Shown: in pieces, positions 1 to 8,376 of the stretch
Position numbering within the stretch: the stretch's first letter is position 1
Layout of the letters: the number at the start of each line of letters is the position of its first letter
NCBI GenBank assembly: GCA_905339235.1
Contig: CAJPFG010000027.1
Coordinates: 50,291-114,290 of the forward strand
Origin: Phycisphaerales bacterium
GTDB lineage: Bacteria; Planctomycetota; Phycisphaerae; Phycisphaerales; UBA1924
Length of the DNA stretch: 64,000 nucleotides
Reading direction: 5' to 3'
Made by a program: the position numbers and the translations under genes
Notes under the pieces: model-generated
Told to the model about the DNA's origin: nothing
Databases searched by the model: none
What the model saw: only the letters and a program-made list of their open reading frames with translations

Positions 1-2490
1 AGAGATTGAGCGGGCGTCGACGGGCGTGGAGTCTTCGGAGTTGAGCGGGCGATCTCGCGGCGGAATGGACGGCCCCGAGCCTTCGCCCGGATGGGGATCG
101 CGGGGCGGGGTGATTTCGGGCCGCGGCCCGGTGGAACGAGATTCGCGGCTCGTGTCCGAGCGAGGCCGATTCCTCGGATCACTCTTTTCGTTGCCATTCG
201 CCTGCGAGTCCGGCGGTTGCGTTTGGCCATGATTGGCGTTGGGGCTGTCCCCGTTGGGCGCGTCGGGCGGTTCGGCGGGCTGGGGCGGGTTTTCCGATTC
301 ACCATTCACCTCCGGCGCCTGACCGGGCTTGGGCGCGAGGTCCGGGTTCTCTTTCGCGAACTCGCGCGCGAGGCGTTCGAGTTCCCTCTTTTCATCGGGG
401 CTCATGGAATCGAGAAGGCGCTCGGCCTGCTCGCGGAGTTTTCGTGAATCCTTCAGAGATCGCTTGTTTCCCTTTTCCTGTTCGGCGAACTTCTTGAGTT
501 CCTCGGCGAGTCGCTCGAAACCGGGCCGGGGTGGCGTGGACGTTTCGCCGGGCTTTGGCTTGTCGGGCTGCCCGGACTGGGGATTCTCGCCGGGTTTGGG
601 ATCCTGGTGCGGTTGAGGCGCGTTGTCGGGCGATTGCTGTCCCTGCTCGCCCGGGCGGGGCTGGCCGTCGGGCTGGGGAGTGGAGTCGGGGCTTTGCGAC
701 GGTTTGGTCTGGCTGTCTTTTTCGCCGGCGGGGCTTTGCGGTTGCGTGGAGGGCGGGTTTGAGGGCGCCGGCTGGTTCTGCGGTGATTCCACCGGCTTCT
801 CGCCGGGACTGGGAGATTGCGGGTCGCTCGATGGGGCCGGTTTGGGCGTACCTTGATTCGGCCGCTGGGTTGGCTGCGTGGAATCGGGTTTGGGCTGGGG
901 TTGACGAGACTGCGCTCCGCTGGGGTTGGTGGTGTCTGGCTTGGGCGCGCTCGGTTCGTTCATCGCGTCCGGAGTCTGCTCGCCTCGCTGCGAATCGCCT
1001 TCCTGCTTCAACTGCTCGCGGGCTTCGCGCAGCGCGTCGCGGAGCGCCTGTCGCTGGCGGTCGGGCGTTGATCCTTGCTTCTCGCCCTTCGAGGGTTCGC
1101 GATCGGCCGCGGGCTGTGTTTCAGGCTTGCTCGCGGCGTCCTCGCCTTGGGTCCTCGGGTTCTGCGGCGGCTTCTGGCCTCGCTGGTCTTGCGAGGAAGG
1201 ATCGGTCCCTTCCGATGGGTTGGGTTCGGACGGTTTGTTGTCCCCGGTTTTCTCGCGCGAGGGTTGCGGTTGGGTTTCCGGGCTTGTCGGTTGGTCCGGA
1301 CTCGGCTGGGCGGAAGGGGTAGGCGTCTCGCGAGGAGGTGGCGTCTCCGAGGGCTTCTGAGACGGATTGGGCTGCTTCGGCGCGGGATCGCCGGGCTTGG
1401 CTTCCGAAGGTGGAATCGAAGTCTGATCGGTCCGCGGCCGTCCGGCTTCGCCGTCCCGGGCACCCTGCCGGGCGTCGGTGGGTTGGGGCGGGGGCGATCC
1501 GGACAAATCCTGGGTAGCAGGAAGGTCTGACGATGGCTCCTGGCTTAACGCCTGGTCGAGCGAGTCGAGTTCGTTCGCGAGGGCTTCGCGTTCTGCCGCG
1601 GAGAGTCGCGGGAGGTCCTGGGCGAGTTTGCGGGCGGCGTCGGACGCCGCGGCGGCATCGGCGCGGCGGAGGGCGTTGGCGAGTTCCGAGCCGGAATCCT
1701 GCGATTGCTCCGCGGCCCGGGCCATGCGGGACTTGATGTCGTCGGACTGTGCCTGAGTTGATCGGGCTTCGTCCTCGAGCCTCGACGCGGTGTCCTCGGC
1801 GATGGCCGCGGCCTTGGCCCGGACAGAGGCGTCATCGAGCGTGCCGGCGCTTAGTTCCCGCTCCAGTTCAGCGATGGCGGCGTCGTGGGCGGGCGTGGGG
1901 GTGGGGTCTCTACCGGCCGCGGCCGTGGAATCGCGAACGATCTCCCGTACCTGCGACAGCGTCTCGGGGGTGGGCTTCTGGGCGCGGGTTGGTTGCGGAT
2001 CGTTCCACGCAACGGTCGGCAGCCACAAGCCCACGCCCATGCCCGCGCCAATCCCGAGGATGAGCAGGTACCAGGCCCGGGTGTTCAGGGCCCGCGCGGG
2101 GTGAATCACCGCAGCGGCGCGGAGCGGGGCCGCGATGCGTTCCGCGTCCCGAATCGCGAGGTCCGCGAAGGCGTCGGGCGAGGACTGGAACGCGAGAGCG
2201 TTCGTCAGCCGGTCGCGCAGATCAAATCGTCGATCGAGTTCTCTCGCCGCGCGCCCGAGCGACCACATCCGCGTGAGCGCCACGCCCGCACCGACCAGCC
2301 CTCCGAGTGCGAGCAACCCGCCCAGCATCACGGGCCAATCCGCCGCCAGGGACTGCAATCCCGGGATTACGCGGCTGGCGATGACCCCCAGTCCGCCTCC
2401 GCAGGCGCCCGTGGCCGCGCCTCGGATGGACCAATGAATCACATCTCGGGCGAGCGCTCGGCGGCGGGCCCGTTGAAGGAGGCTGGACAC
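1..2490 (-). CDS. Membrane protein with long Pro/Gln/Ser/Glu-rich tail (partial, runs off left edge)
   Basis: The reverse strand is open from a GTG at 2490 to the window edge (830 codons, no stop seen). Residues about 15-70 hold two hydrophobic segments and a third lies near 125-145, so the N-terminus is in the membrane. An Ala/Glu/Arg-rich helical stretch (about 190-300) follows, then several hundred residues dominated by P, Q, S, K, E and D, and a charged helical segment near 650-720. I cannot name a family; large planctomycete membrane proteins with low-complexity tails look like this. An in-frame GTG at 2511 is an alternative start, and neither has a strong ribosome site. It is divergent from trpD. 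Steady G/C at third positions and lack of stops support coding; the start and function are uncertain. Confidence 0.75.
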   Translation of the reverse strand, partial: MSSLLQRARRRALARDVIHWSIRGAATGACGGGLGVIASRVIPGLQSLAADWPVMLGGLLALGGLVGAGVALTRMWSLGRAARELDRRFDLRDRLTNALAFQSSPDAFADLAIRDAERIAAPLRAAAVIHPARALNTRAWYLLILGIGAGMGVGLWLPTVAWNDPQPTRAQKPTPETLSQVREIVRDSTAAAGRDPTPTPAHDAAIAELERELSAGTLDDASVRAKAAAIAEDTASRLEDEARSTQAQSDDIKSRMARAAEQSQDSGSELANALRRADAAAASDAARKLAQDLPRLSAAEREALANELDSLDQALSQEPSSDLPATQDLSGSPPPQPTDARQGARDGEAGRPRTDQTSIPPSEAKPGDPAPKQPNPSQKPSETPPPRETPTPSAQPSPDQPTSPETQPQPSREKTGDNKPSEPNPSEGTDPSSQDQRGQKPPQNPRTQGEDAASKPETQPAADREPSKGEKQGSTPDRQRQALRDALREAREQLKQEGDSQRGEQTPDAMNEPSAPKPDTTNPSGAQSRQPQPKPDSTQPTQRPNQGTPKPAPSSDPQSPSPGEKPVESPQNQPAPSNPPSTQPQSPAGEKDSQTKPSQSPDSTPQPDGQPRPGEQGQQSPDNAPQPHQDPKPGENPQSGQPDKPKPGETSTPPRPGFERLAEELKKFAEQEKGNKRSLKDSRKLREQAERLLDSMSPDEKRELERLAREFAKENPDLAPKPGQAPEVNGESENPPQPAEPPDAPNGDSPNANHGQTQPPDSQANGNEKSDPRNRPRSDTSRESRSTGPRPEITPPRDPHPGEGSGPSIPPRDRPLNSEDSTPVDARSIS

Positions 2491-2556
2491 ATGGGATGTT
2501 CTGGATTGCACCGGGAATGGTACGAACAAAGGGCCATCGCGGTGCGGTGACCCCGG

Positions 2557-2594
2557 TACACTGGACCTCGCACTGAAGCGTTCGGCATGCCGAA
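2557..2594 (+). promoter_or_regulatory. trpD leader: -10-like hexamer and perfect palindrome
   Basis: TACACT (2557-2562) is a plausible -10 box. TTCGGCATGCCGAA (2581-2594) is a perfect 14-bp palindrome just before the purine-rich ribosome site of trpD. It could be an operator or a small leader hairpin over the start region. Its role is inference. Confidence 0.35.
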
Positions 2595-2603
2595 AGAGGG
2601 GCC

Positions 2604-3641
2604 ATGACCATTCGGGAGACATTGGCGGCGTTGGTGTCGGGGAGGTCGCTCACGGCTGCGGAGGCCGATGCGCTGTTCGAGGACCTTTTCACGGGCCGGC
2701 TGGAGGACTCGCAGATCGGCGCGGCCCTCGCCCTGATGGCAGTCCGGGGCCCGAGCGTCGAGGAACTGCTGGGTGGGGCTGGGGCGATGAGGCGCCACGT
2801 GACCCCGATTCCGGGCGTGTCGGAGATGTCCGGGAGGGTAATCGACACGTGCGGAACCGGCGGGGCCCGAAAGACCTTCAACGTCTCGACTCTGGCCGCG
2901 GTTGTCACAGCCGCTGCGGGTGGCGGAAAACTTCGGGTCGCCAAGCACGGAAACCGGGGTCGTTCGGGGCGGGGCTCGGCGGAGGTGCTTCGGGCGCTGG
3001 GGGTCAATATCGATGCCGCGCCCGATGTGCAAGCGCGGTGCTTGCGCGAGGTCGGCGTCTGCTTTTGCTTCGCGATTCACCACCACCCGGCGATGAAGCA
3101 CGCCGCAAAGGCCCGGCAGGCCCTCGGGTTCCCCACCATCTTTAACGCGCTGGGGCCGCTGACCAACCCCGCGGGGGCCACGCGGCAGGTGATGGGTGTG
3201 TACAGCGCCGATCTGGTGGAACCGATCGCCACGGTCCTCGCCCGGCTTGGGTGCGAGCGGGCGATGGTTGTTCACGCCGACGACGGCATCGACGAGATCA
3301 GCACCACCGGGGCGACCACGATCGCTCACGTAGAGGGCGGTGGAGTGCGTACGGAGCGATTCGACTCCGGGTTTCTGGGCCTGGCCCGCGCGCGGGTGCA
3401 GGATTTGGACGCCGCGGACCTCGACCACGCCGTACGGATCGCACGGAGTGTGCTGGGCGGAGAGTCGGGGCCCGCGCGGGAGATGGTGCTCCTCAACTCC
3501 GCGGCGGCCCTGATCGTGGGGGATGTCGCGCCCGGATGGCCGGAGGGCCTCGCGAAGGCGGTGAAAGCGGTGGATTCCGGGGCGGCTGCACGGGTGCTGG
3601 AAGGGCTGGTGCGGGAATCGAACGAGACCGGCCGGGGATGA
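2604..3641 (+). CDS. trpD: Anthranilate phosphoribosyltransferase
   Basis: This enzyme transfers the phosphoribosyl group of PRPP to anthranilate in tryptophan synthesis. It has 345 residues, the usual length. The N-terminal helical domain (1-70) is followed by the PRPP-binding CGTGG (83-87), NVST (93-96) and KHGNR (114-118) motifs, all typical of TrpD. The loop after KHGNR reads GRSGRGSAE rather than the common AVSSKSGSAD, so one residue is missing and the Ser-Lys pair is altered. ATG at 2604 follows a GAAAGAGGGG ribosome site. No other trp genes adjoin it; the next gene downstream is mreB after about 155 bp. Confidence 0.95.
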   Translation: MTIRETLAALVSGRSLTAAEADALFEDLFTGRLEDSQIGAALALMAVRGPSVEELLGGAGAMRRHVTPIPGVSEMSGRVIDTCGTGGARKTFNVSTLAAVVTAAAGGGKLRVAKHGNRGRSGRGSAEVLRALGVNIDAAPDVQARCLREVGVCFCFAIHHHPAMKHAAKARQALGFPTIFNALGPLTNPAGATRQVMGVYSADLVEPIATVLARLGCERAMVVHADDGIDEISTTGATTIAHVEGGGVRTERFDSGFLGLARARVQDLDAADLDHAVRIARSVLGGESGPAREMVLLNSAAALIVGDVAPGWPEGLAKAVKAVDSGAAARVLEGLVRESNETGRG

Positions 3642-3797
3642 GCGGAGTCGGGGGGAATCGGGCGCAATCGAAGCGAACATCGGACCAATTCCCCTGACGA
3701 TTGGCTTTCGGGTCGACCTGCCGATAATCTACGGCCTCGTCTACTGGATGGGCGGGAACACTCACTCCGGGAAACGCCCGGGCAAGGAATCGCCTAC

Positions 3798-4847
3798 GTG
3801 GTTCTGGATCGCCTCTTAGGACTGTTCAGCGTGGACATGGGCATCGACCTGGGGACGTGCAACACGCTCGTCTCGGTCCGCGGCCAGGGCATCGTTCTGA
3901 ACGAGCCCAGCGTGGTGGCCGTGCGCAAGGGCACGAACCAGGTCCTTAAGAACGGTGAGGCGGTGGGTTGGGTCGCCAAGGAAATGCTCGGTAAGACGCC
4001 GGGCTCGATCTCGGCGATCCGGCCGTTGAAGGACGGCGTGATCTCCGACTTTGAGATTACCGAAGCGATGCTGGGGTACTTCATCCGGAAGGTGAACGGG
4101 AAGGGCCGGATCTTCGGGCCGCGGGTGGTGATCTCGATCCCCTCGGGCATCACGGCGGTGGAGAAGCAGGCGGTCTTCCAGTCGGCGGAGCGTGCCGGGG
4201 CGAGGCGGACGTACCTGATCGAGGAGCCGGTGGCGGCGGCGATCGGGGCGGGGCTGCCGTTCGCGGAGGCCACGGCGTCGATGATCGTGGACATCGGAGG
4301 CGGGACGACCGAGGTGGCGATCATGTCGCTGGCGGACATCGCGACGTGCGAGAGCGTGCGGATCGCGGGCGACGACATGGACGAAGCGATCATTAACCAC
4401 ATGAAGCGCACGTACAACATGATGATCGGCGAGCAGACGGCCGAGCGGATCAAGATCGAGGTGGGGTCGGCCGCGCCGGTCGAGGCGGAGAAGCCGATGG
4501 AAGTCCGCGGGCGCGACATGATCAGCGGCCTGCCGCGGAAGACGACCATCACGAGCGAGGAGATCCGCGAGGCGCTGAGCGAGCCGGTGCAGGGGATCAC
4601 CGAGGCGGTGATGCGGACGCTGGAGCGGGCCGAGCCGGAACTGGCGGCGGACCTGGTCGAGAACGGCATCACGATGGCCGGGGGTGGATCTTTGCTCCGG
4701 GGCCTGGCCAGTGTGATCGAGAAGGCCACCGGCCTGCCCACCAAACTCGCCGACGACCCCCTCACTTGCGTGGCCCGGGGAACATGCATCTACCTTGAGC
4801 ACCTCGAGGAGTGGAAGAGCACGCTCGAGAACGACATGCAATCGTGA
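3798..4847 (+). CDS. mreB: Rod-shape determining protein MreB (actin homologue)
   Basis: A cytoplasmic actin-like ATPase that forms membrane-associated filaments guiding cell-wall elongation. It has 349 residues, full length. The phosphate-1 motif GIDLGTCNTLV lies near residue 15, with Cys where many MreBs have Ala. Further actin-fold motifs include RPLKDGVISDF, IEEPVAAAIGAGLP, DIGGGTTEVA and the C-terminal GGGSLLRGL. The GTG start at 3798 places the usual short amphipathic N-terminus (VLDRLLGLFS) before the first strand. It heads the mreB-mreC-mreD cluster on the plus strand. Confidence 0.97.
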   Translation: MVLDRLLGLFSVDMGIDLGTCNTLVSVRGQGIVLNEPSVVAVRKGTNQVLKNGEAVGWVAKEMLGKTPGSISAIRPLKDGVISDFEITEAMLGYFIRKVNGKGRIFGPRVVISIPSGITAVEKQAVFQSAERAGARRTYLIEEPVAAAIGAGLPFAEATASMIVDIGGGTTEVAIMSLADIATCESVRIAGDDMDEAIINHMKRTYNMMIGEQTAERIKIEVGSAAPVEAEKPMEVRGRDMISGLPRKTTITSEEIREALSEPVQGITEAVMRTLERAEPELAADLVENGITMAGGGSLLRGLASVIEKATGLPTKLADDPLTCVARGTCIYLEHLEEWKSTLENDMQS

Positions 4848-4945
4848 GCCTCCGGGGGCGGCCCGGCGCGGAAGTGCGGTAGGTGCGCGAGAATTGACGA
4901 TTCAAGGCGATGATGCGAACGCGCTGACGCCTGCAGTCTCCAGCC

Positions 4946-5806
4946 ATGTCTTCGACTCTCGGCCATCGAATGCTGCCCCTGACCGTGGTGGTCGCGGCGA
5001 TACTCGCCGTAGGGGTGCCCGCGCGCTGGCAGGGATGGGCGGCGTGGATCGGCGACAAGGTCGACCTGGTGGTCGCTCCGATCAGCGGCCCGGCCCTCAA
5101 GGTCGCCCACTGGCTCCGCGGGGCCAGAACTCCTCCGGACGATGACGGCCTGCGCGTGCTCGAAGAGGAGAACGAGCGTATCGAGCAGAAATACCTGGCG
5201 ACCGTGCAGGAAGTCGTGCGGCTGCGCCAGATGGTCAAGGACCTTCAGCACGGCATCGAAATGAACCCCGACGTGCGGCCGCGGCCGCTCAGCGCTCCGG
5301 TGTTCGGCGTGACCGCCGGCAATCCCACGCTGATCAAGGTGCAGGCGGGTGAGCGCGAGGGCGTGGGGCCCAGCACCGTCGCGCTCGCGCCGGGCCTCCA
5401 ACTGATCGGGCGGGTCATCGGCGCCGCCGAGAGAACCTGCACCGTCCAGATCATCACGGGCAAGGGGGCGCAGCCCGTCTCGGCCATGATCATGCTCCGC
5501 GAGGGCTCCCCCGACGGCCTGCGATGCACGCTCGCCGCCACGGGAGACGGAACGCTGCGGGGACCGGTCGAAGATCGGCGCGACGCCGGCACGGGGCTCG
5601 CCGTGCAGCCGGCCGTGGGACAGGTGGTCCGCCTGGATGACGCGACCTGGCCGCGAATCGCGCGGATGCTTCTGATCGGACGCATCGAGCGGGTCGAAGA
5701 GAACCCCGACCAGCCGCTGAGGAAGATCGTTACCGTGCGCCCGGCGGTGGACCAGATGGACCGCCTGAGCGAGGTCATTCTGTGGGTCCCGGAGGAAGCG
5801 CCGTGA
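4946..5806 (+). CDS. mreC: Rod-shape determining protein MreC
   Basis: MreC is a membrane-anchored periplasmic scaffold linking MreB filaments to wall synthases. This 286-residue protein has one N-terminal membrane segment (about 10-32), a coiled-coil (about 70-100) rich in Glu, Arg and Val-Arg-Leu, and a beta-rich C-terminal domain with short valine/glycine segments as in MreC. The sequence is divergent, and the call rests on architecture plus its place between mreB and an MreD-like gene. Its TGA overlaps the next GTG (GTGA at 5803-5806), implying translational coupling. Confidence 0.85.
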   Translation: MSSTLGHRMLPLTVVVAAILAVGVPARWQGWAAWIGDKVDLVVAPISGPALKVAHWLRGARTPPDDDGLRVLEEENERIEQKYLATVQEVVRLRQMVKDLQHGIEMNPDVRPRPLSAPVFGVTAGNPTLIKVQAGEREGVGPSTVALAPGLQLIGRVIGAAERTCTVQIITGKGAQPVSAMIMLREGSPDGLRCTLAATGDGTLRGPVEDRRDAGTGLAVQPAVGQVVRLDDATWPRIARMLLIGRIERVEENPDQPLRKIVTVRPAVDQMDRLSEVILWVPEEAP

Positions 5807-6363
5807 ACAGGATCGGCCTGGCTCTCCTCGCGTGGCTTTTCCTGGGGCTCGAAACCGGGCTGCGGGGGACGCTGCGGCTGTGGTCGCCGGAGGTTTCACC
5901 CGGGTTCGTGTTCGTGCTGATTGTGTTCATCGCCATGTGCGGGCCCGGGCGGGCCGTCGCGTGGTGGGCGCTGGCCGGTGGGCTGTTGATCGACCTCACC
6001 ACGCCCCTGGCGCTGAAGACCGCGGGCCCCGCGGCCGTGATCGTCGGCCCTCACGCCATCGCGTACCTGGTGGGCGCCCAACTGGTTCTGGCGATGCGGG
6101 GTGTGATGATCCGGCGGAATCCGCTCACGTTGGGGTTTCTGTCTCTCGGCGCGGGCCTGGTCGCGCATGCGGTTCTCGTCGCCATATTCTGGATTCGCGC
6201 CCGCTTCGATCCCATCGAGTTTCACGCGACGAGCGAACTGGTGGACCGGCTGGCGGGCGCGGCCTACACCGGGGTCGTGGCGATCGCCCTCGCGTTTGTG
6301 CTGCTCCCCATGGCCGAGTTCATCGGCCTGCCCAGCCAGACGCGGGGCAGGTTCGGGCGGTGA
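5803..6363 (+). CDS. mreD: MreD-like integral membrane protein
   Basis: A 186-residue protein with about five hydrophobic helices spread over its length, the size and layout of MreD, which partners MreC in the elongation complex. The GTG at 5803 is chosen because it overlaps the mreC stop and sits 6 nt after a GGAGGAA ribosome site; an in-frame GTG at 5782 would lie inside mreC with no such site. MreD sequences diverge strongly, so the call depends mainly on gene order. Confidence 0.8.
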   Translation: MNRIGLALLAWLFLGLETGLRGTLRLWSPEVSPGFVFVLIVFIAMCGPGRAVAWWALAGGLLIDLTTPLALKTAGPAAVIVGPHAIAYLVGAQLVLAMRGVMIRRNPLTLGFLSLGAGLVAHAVLVAIFWIRARFDPIEFHATSELVDRLAGAAYTGVVAIALAFVLLPMAEFIGLPSQTRGRFGR

Positions 6364-6380
6364 GCGTCCGGATCGGGCGA

Positions 6381-6386
6381 TACACT
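6381..6386 (+). promoter_or_regulatory. -10-like box for leaderless start at 6394
   Basis: TACACT ends 7 nt before the ATG. The predicted transcript start falls on or next to the start codon, and no ribosome site precedes the ATG. Confidence 0.4.
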
Positions 6387-6393
6387 GACGCCC

Positions 6394-7662
6394 ATGCGAC
6401 GGATCATCGTCTTCGACGACGGCAAGGGCGAACTTTCACCCCTGACCGACCTGCGCCCGGTGTTCGACATCCGCACCGGCGCGCTCACCACCCTCGAGCG
6501 GGCGCGGCGATCACTCGACGGGCAGATCATCGGTCTGTGGGTGCCCGAATCACTGCGGATGATCGCGCGGCAGGCCCACGCTGAGCCGGTGAACGCCACG
6601 ACGCTGGGCACCGGGCCCGTGCTGCTCTACAACGGCCGCTGCGTGATTCCGCCCGCCGGCGTCATGGACCTGAAGGATGGCGAGGCGCTGATCGATCAGG
6701 GCGAAGTTGCGGCGGTGCGGCTGGAGGCCGGGAAGGCCCTCGAAGTCCTTCAGGGGCGAATCCCGGGCGCGGTGCGGTCAACTCGGGAGGTCATGGGCCT
6801 GCTGATGTCGCGGCCTTGGCATGTGCGGCGGTACCGGGATTCGGCATTGCGGGTCGATCTGGAGCTGCTTGCGCGGCCGGTGCGCCGGACGCCGGATGAG
6901 CCTTCGCCGGTGCAGGAACTCTTTGAGGAGCCGGAGGGCGGGGTAACGGTTTCCGCGGCCGCGCCCGAGCCGCTGCGGCTGGGCGGGCACGCGCTGACGG
7001 TGTCTCGGACGGCGCGGGTGTGTCCTGGAGCGGTTCTGGACCTGGAGAAAGGGCCGATCGTGATCGACGAGGGCGCGGTGGTCCGGCCGGGGGCCATCGT
7101 GATCGGCCCGGTGTACATCGGCGCGAACTCGACCGTGCTGGAGCGGGCGACGATCCGCGGGAACACGGCGATCGGCCCGTGGTGCAAGGTGAACGGCGAG
7201 GTCGGCGGGACGATTCTCCAGGGATTCTCGAACAAGTCGCACGACGGGTATTTGGGCGACTCGTGGGTGGGGGAGTGGGTGAACCTGGGCGCGGGGACGA
7301 CCAACTCGAACCTGCTGAACACGTACGGCGAGGTCGTGGGCGTGGCGAAGCCCGGCGGGAGTTATGAGAAGACCGGCGAGCAGTTTCTGGGCGCGATCAT
7401 CGGGGACCACGTGAAGACGGCGATCTGCACGAGGCTGATGACCGGCTGCGTCCTGAATCTCGGCGGGATGTTCGCCACGACCGCGCCGGTCACGGGCTGC
7501 ACCCCGGCGTTCGCGTGGGCGACCGACGACGGCGTGCGACGGTACCGCCTGGAGAAGTTCATCGAGGTCGTCAGGGCGATGATGGCGAGGCGGAAGGTCG
7601 AGCCGAGCGAGGCGTACCTGGAGCGGGTCAGGAGTCTGCACGCGCAGAGTGCCGGGGGCTGA
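6394..7662 (+). CDS. GlmU-like sugar nucleotidyltransferase with left-handed beta-helix domain
   Basis: A 422-residue protein of the type labelled GlmU family or NTP_transf_4. The N-terminal half starts RRIIVFDDGKGELSPLTDLR and includes EQ/RPWH-like segments. From about residue 200 there are imperfect hexapeptide repeats (GAVLDLEKGPIVIDEGAVV, PGAIVIGPVYIGANSTV) that build a left-handed beta-helix, with NKSHDGYLGDSWVGEWVNLG as in related proteins. It probably transfers a nucleotidyl group to a sugar phosphate, or acetylates it, for envelope sugars. The canonical GlmU N-terminal GxGTRM motif is absent, so the exact substrate is unknown. A TACACT box lies 7 nt upstream. Confidence 0.8.
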   Translation: MRRIIVFDDGKGELSPLTDLRPVFDIRTGALTTLERARRSLDGQIIGLWVPESLRMIARQAHAEPVNATTLGTGPVLLYNGRCVIPPAGVMDLKDGEALIDQGEVAAVRLEAGKALEVLQGRIPGAVRSTREVMGLLMSRPWHVRRYRDSALRVDLELLARPVRRTPDEPSPVQELFEEPEGGVTVSAAAPEPLRLGGHALTVSRTARVCPGAVLDLEKGPIVIDEGAVVRPGAIVIGPVYIGANSTVLERATIRGNTAIGPWCKVNGEVGGTILQGFSNKSHDGYLGDSWVGEWVNLGAGTTNSNLLNTYGEVVGVAKPGGSYEKTGEQFLGAIIGDHVKTAICTRLMTGCVLNLGGMFATTAPVTGCTPAFAWATDDGVRRYRLEKFIEVVRAMMARRKVEPSEAYLERVRSLHAQSAGG

Positions 7663-7750
7663 GCCTCTGGCGAGCGTTGAGCCCGGCTTTCGTCGCCGGG
7701 CCATCGACATACCATTGATTAAGCAGTGATAAAACTGTGAGGAGTTGCGC

Positions 7751-8056
7751 ATGTTTGATCCCGAGCAGGTCACCCCACTCACCGAGTTTCAACGGAATGC
7801 GAAGGAGTTCGTGAAGCGGCTGCACAAGTCCGGGCGGCCGGAGTTGCTCACGATCAACGGTCGCGCGGCGGTTGTCGTGCAGGACGCCGCGGCGTTCAAG
7901 TCGATGATCGATCGGCTCGAGGGGGACTATCTGCACGAGGCGGTGCAAGTCGGTATCGAGCAGATGGAGGCGGGAAAGGGCCGCCCCTTGAGCGAAGTCG
8001 TTCGCGACCTCAAGTCAAGGCGTGCGGGCGCCCAGAGCCGGCGAAAGTCGGCGTGA
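7751..8056 (+). CDS. Phd/YefM-type antitoxin
   Basis: A 101-residue protein with the Phd/YefM N-terminal layout: VTPLTEFQRNAKEFVKRL, then a LLTINGRAAVVVQD strand pair, then a helix and a basic, disordered C-terminus expected to bind the toxin. Such antitoxins bind their own operator DNA and neutralise the partner. The ATG at 7751 is chosen because GAGGAG lies 6 nt upstream; the TTG at 7745 overlaps that site. It precedes the ParE-like gene by 15 nt, forming a normal antitoxin-toxin operon. The 40 bp upstream (7700-7740) are AT-richer than their surroundings and probably hold the promoter. Confidence 0.88.
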   Translation: MFDPEQVTPLTEFQRNAKEFVKRLHKSGRPELLTINGRAAVVVQDAAAFKSMIDRLEGDYLHEAVQVGIEQMEAGKGRPLSEVVRDLKSRRAGAQSRRKSA

Positions 8057-8071
8057 AGGACCGGGGCGAGC

Positions 8072-8374
8072 ATGCACAAGGTGATCGTGATGCCCGCCGC
8101 GGAGCGGGACCTGGAGGGTCTCACCGCGTTCGTGCGCCGAGATTCCCCGGTTCAGGCCGATCGCATCGAGGACCGGCGCTTCGCGGCGATGGCGTCTTTG
8201 GCGGAGTTTCCGCTCCGCTGCGGCGTGGCGGTGGAGTCGGCGCGGTGGGGCTACTCGGTGCGATGTCTGCCGGTGCATCGGTATCGGGTGCTTTACACGG
8301 TGCGTGACTCCACGGTTTTCGTGCTTCGTATTGTGCACGGCAGCATGAACTCACCCGTGGAACCGGATGCCTGA
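8072..8374 (+). CDS. RelE/ParE-superfamily toxin
   Basis: A 100-residue basic protein starting HKVIVMPAAERDLEGLTAFV, then an internal RFAAMASLAEFPLRCG and a terminal YRVLYTVRDSTVFVLRIVHG strand pair, which is the ParE/RelE pattern. ParE members poison gyrase and RelE members cut mRNA on the ribosome; the sequence alone does not decide between them. The final VLRIVHG resembles the conserved C-terminal strand of ParE-like toxins. It lies 15 nt after the antitoxin and ends 2 nt before polA, so read-through into polA is possible. Confidence 0.85.
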   Translation: MHKVIVMPAAERDLEGLTAFVRRDSPVQADRIEDRRFAAMASLAEFPLRCGVAVESARWGYSVRCLPVHRYRVLYTVRDSTVFVLRIVHGSMNSPVEPDA

Positions 8375-8376
8375 CC

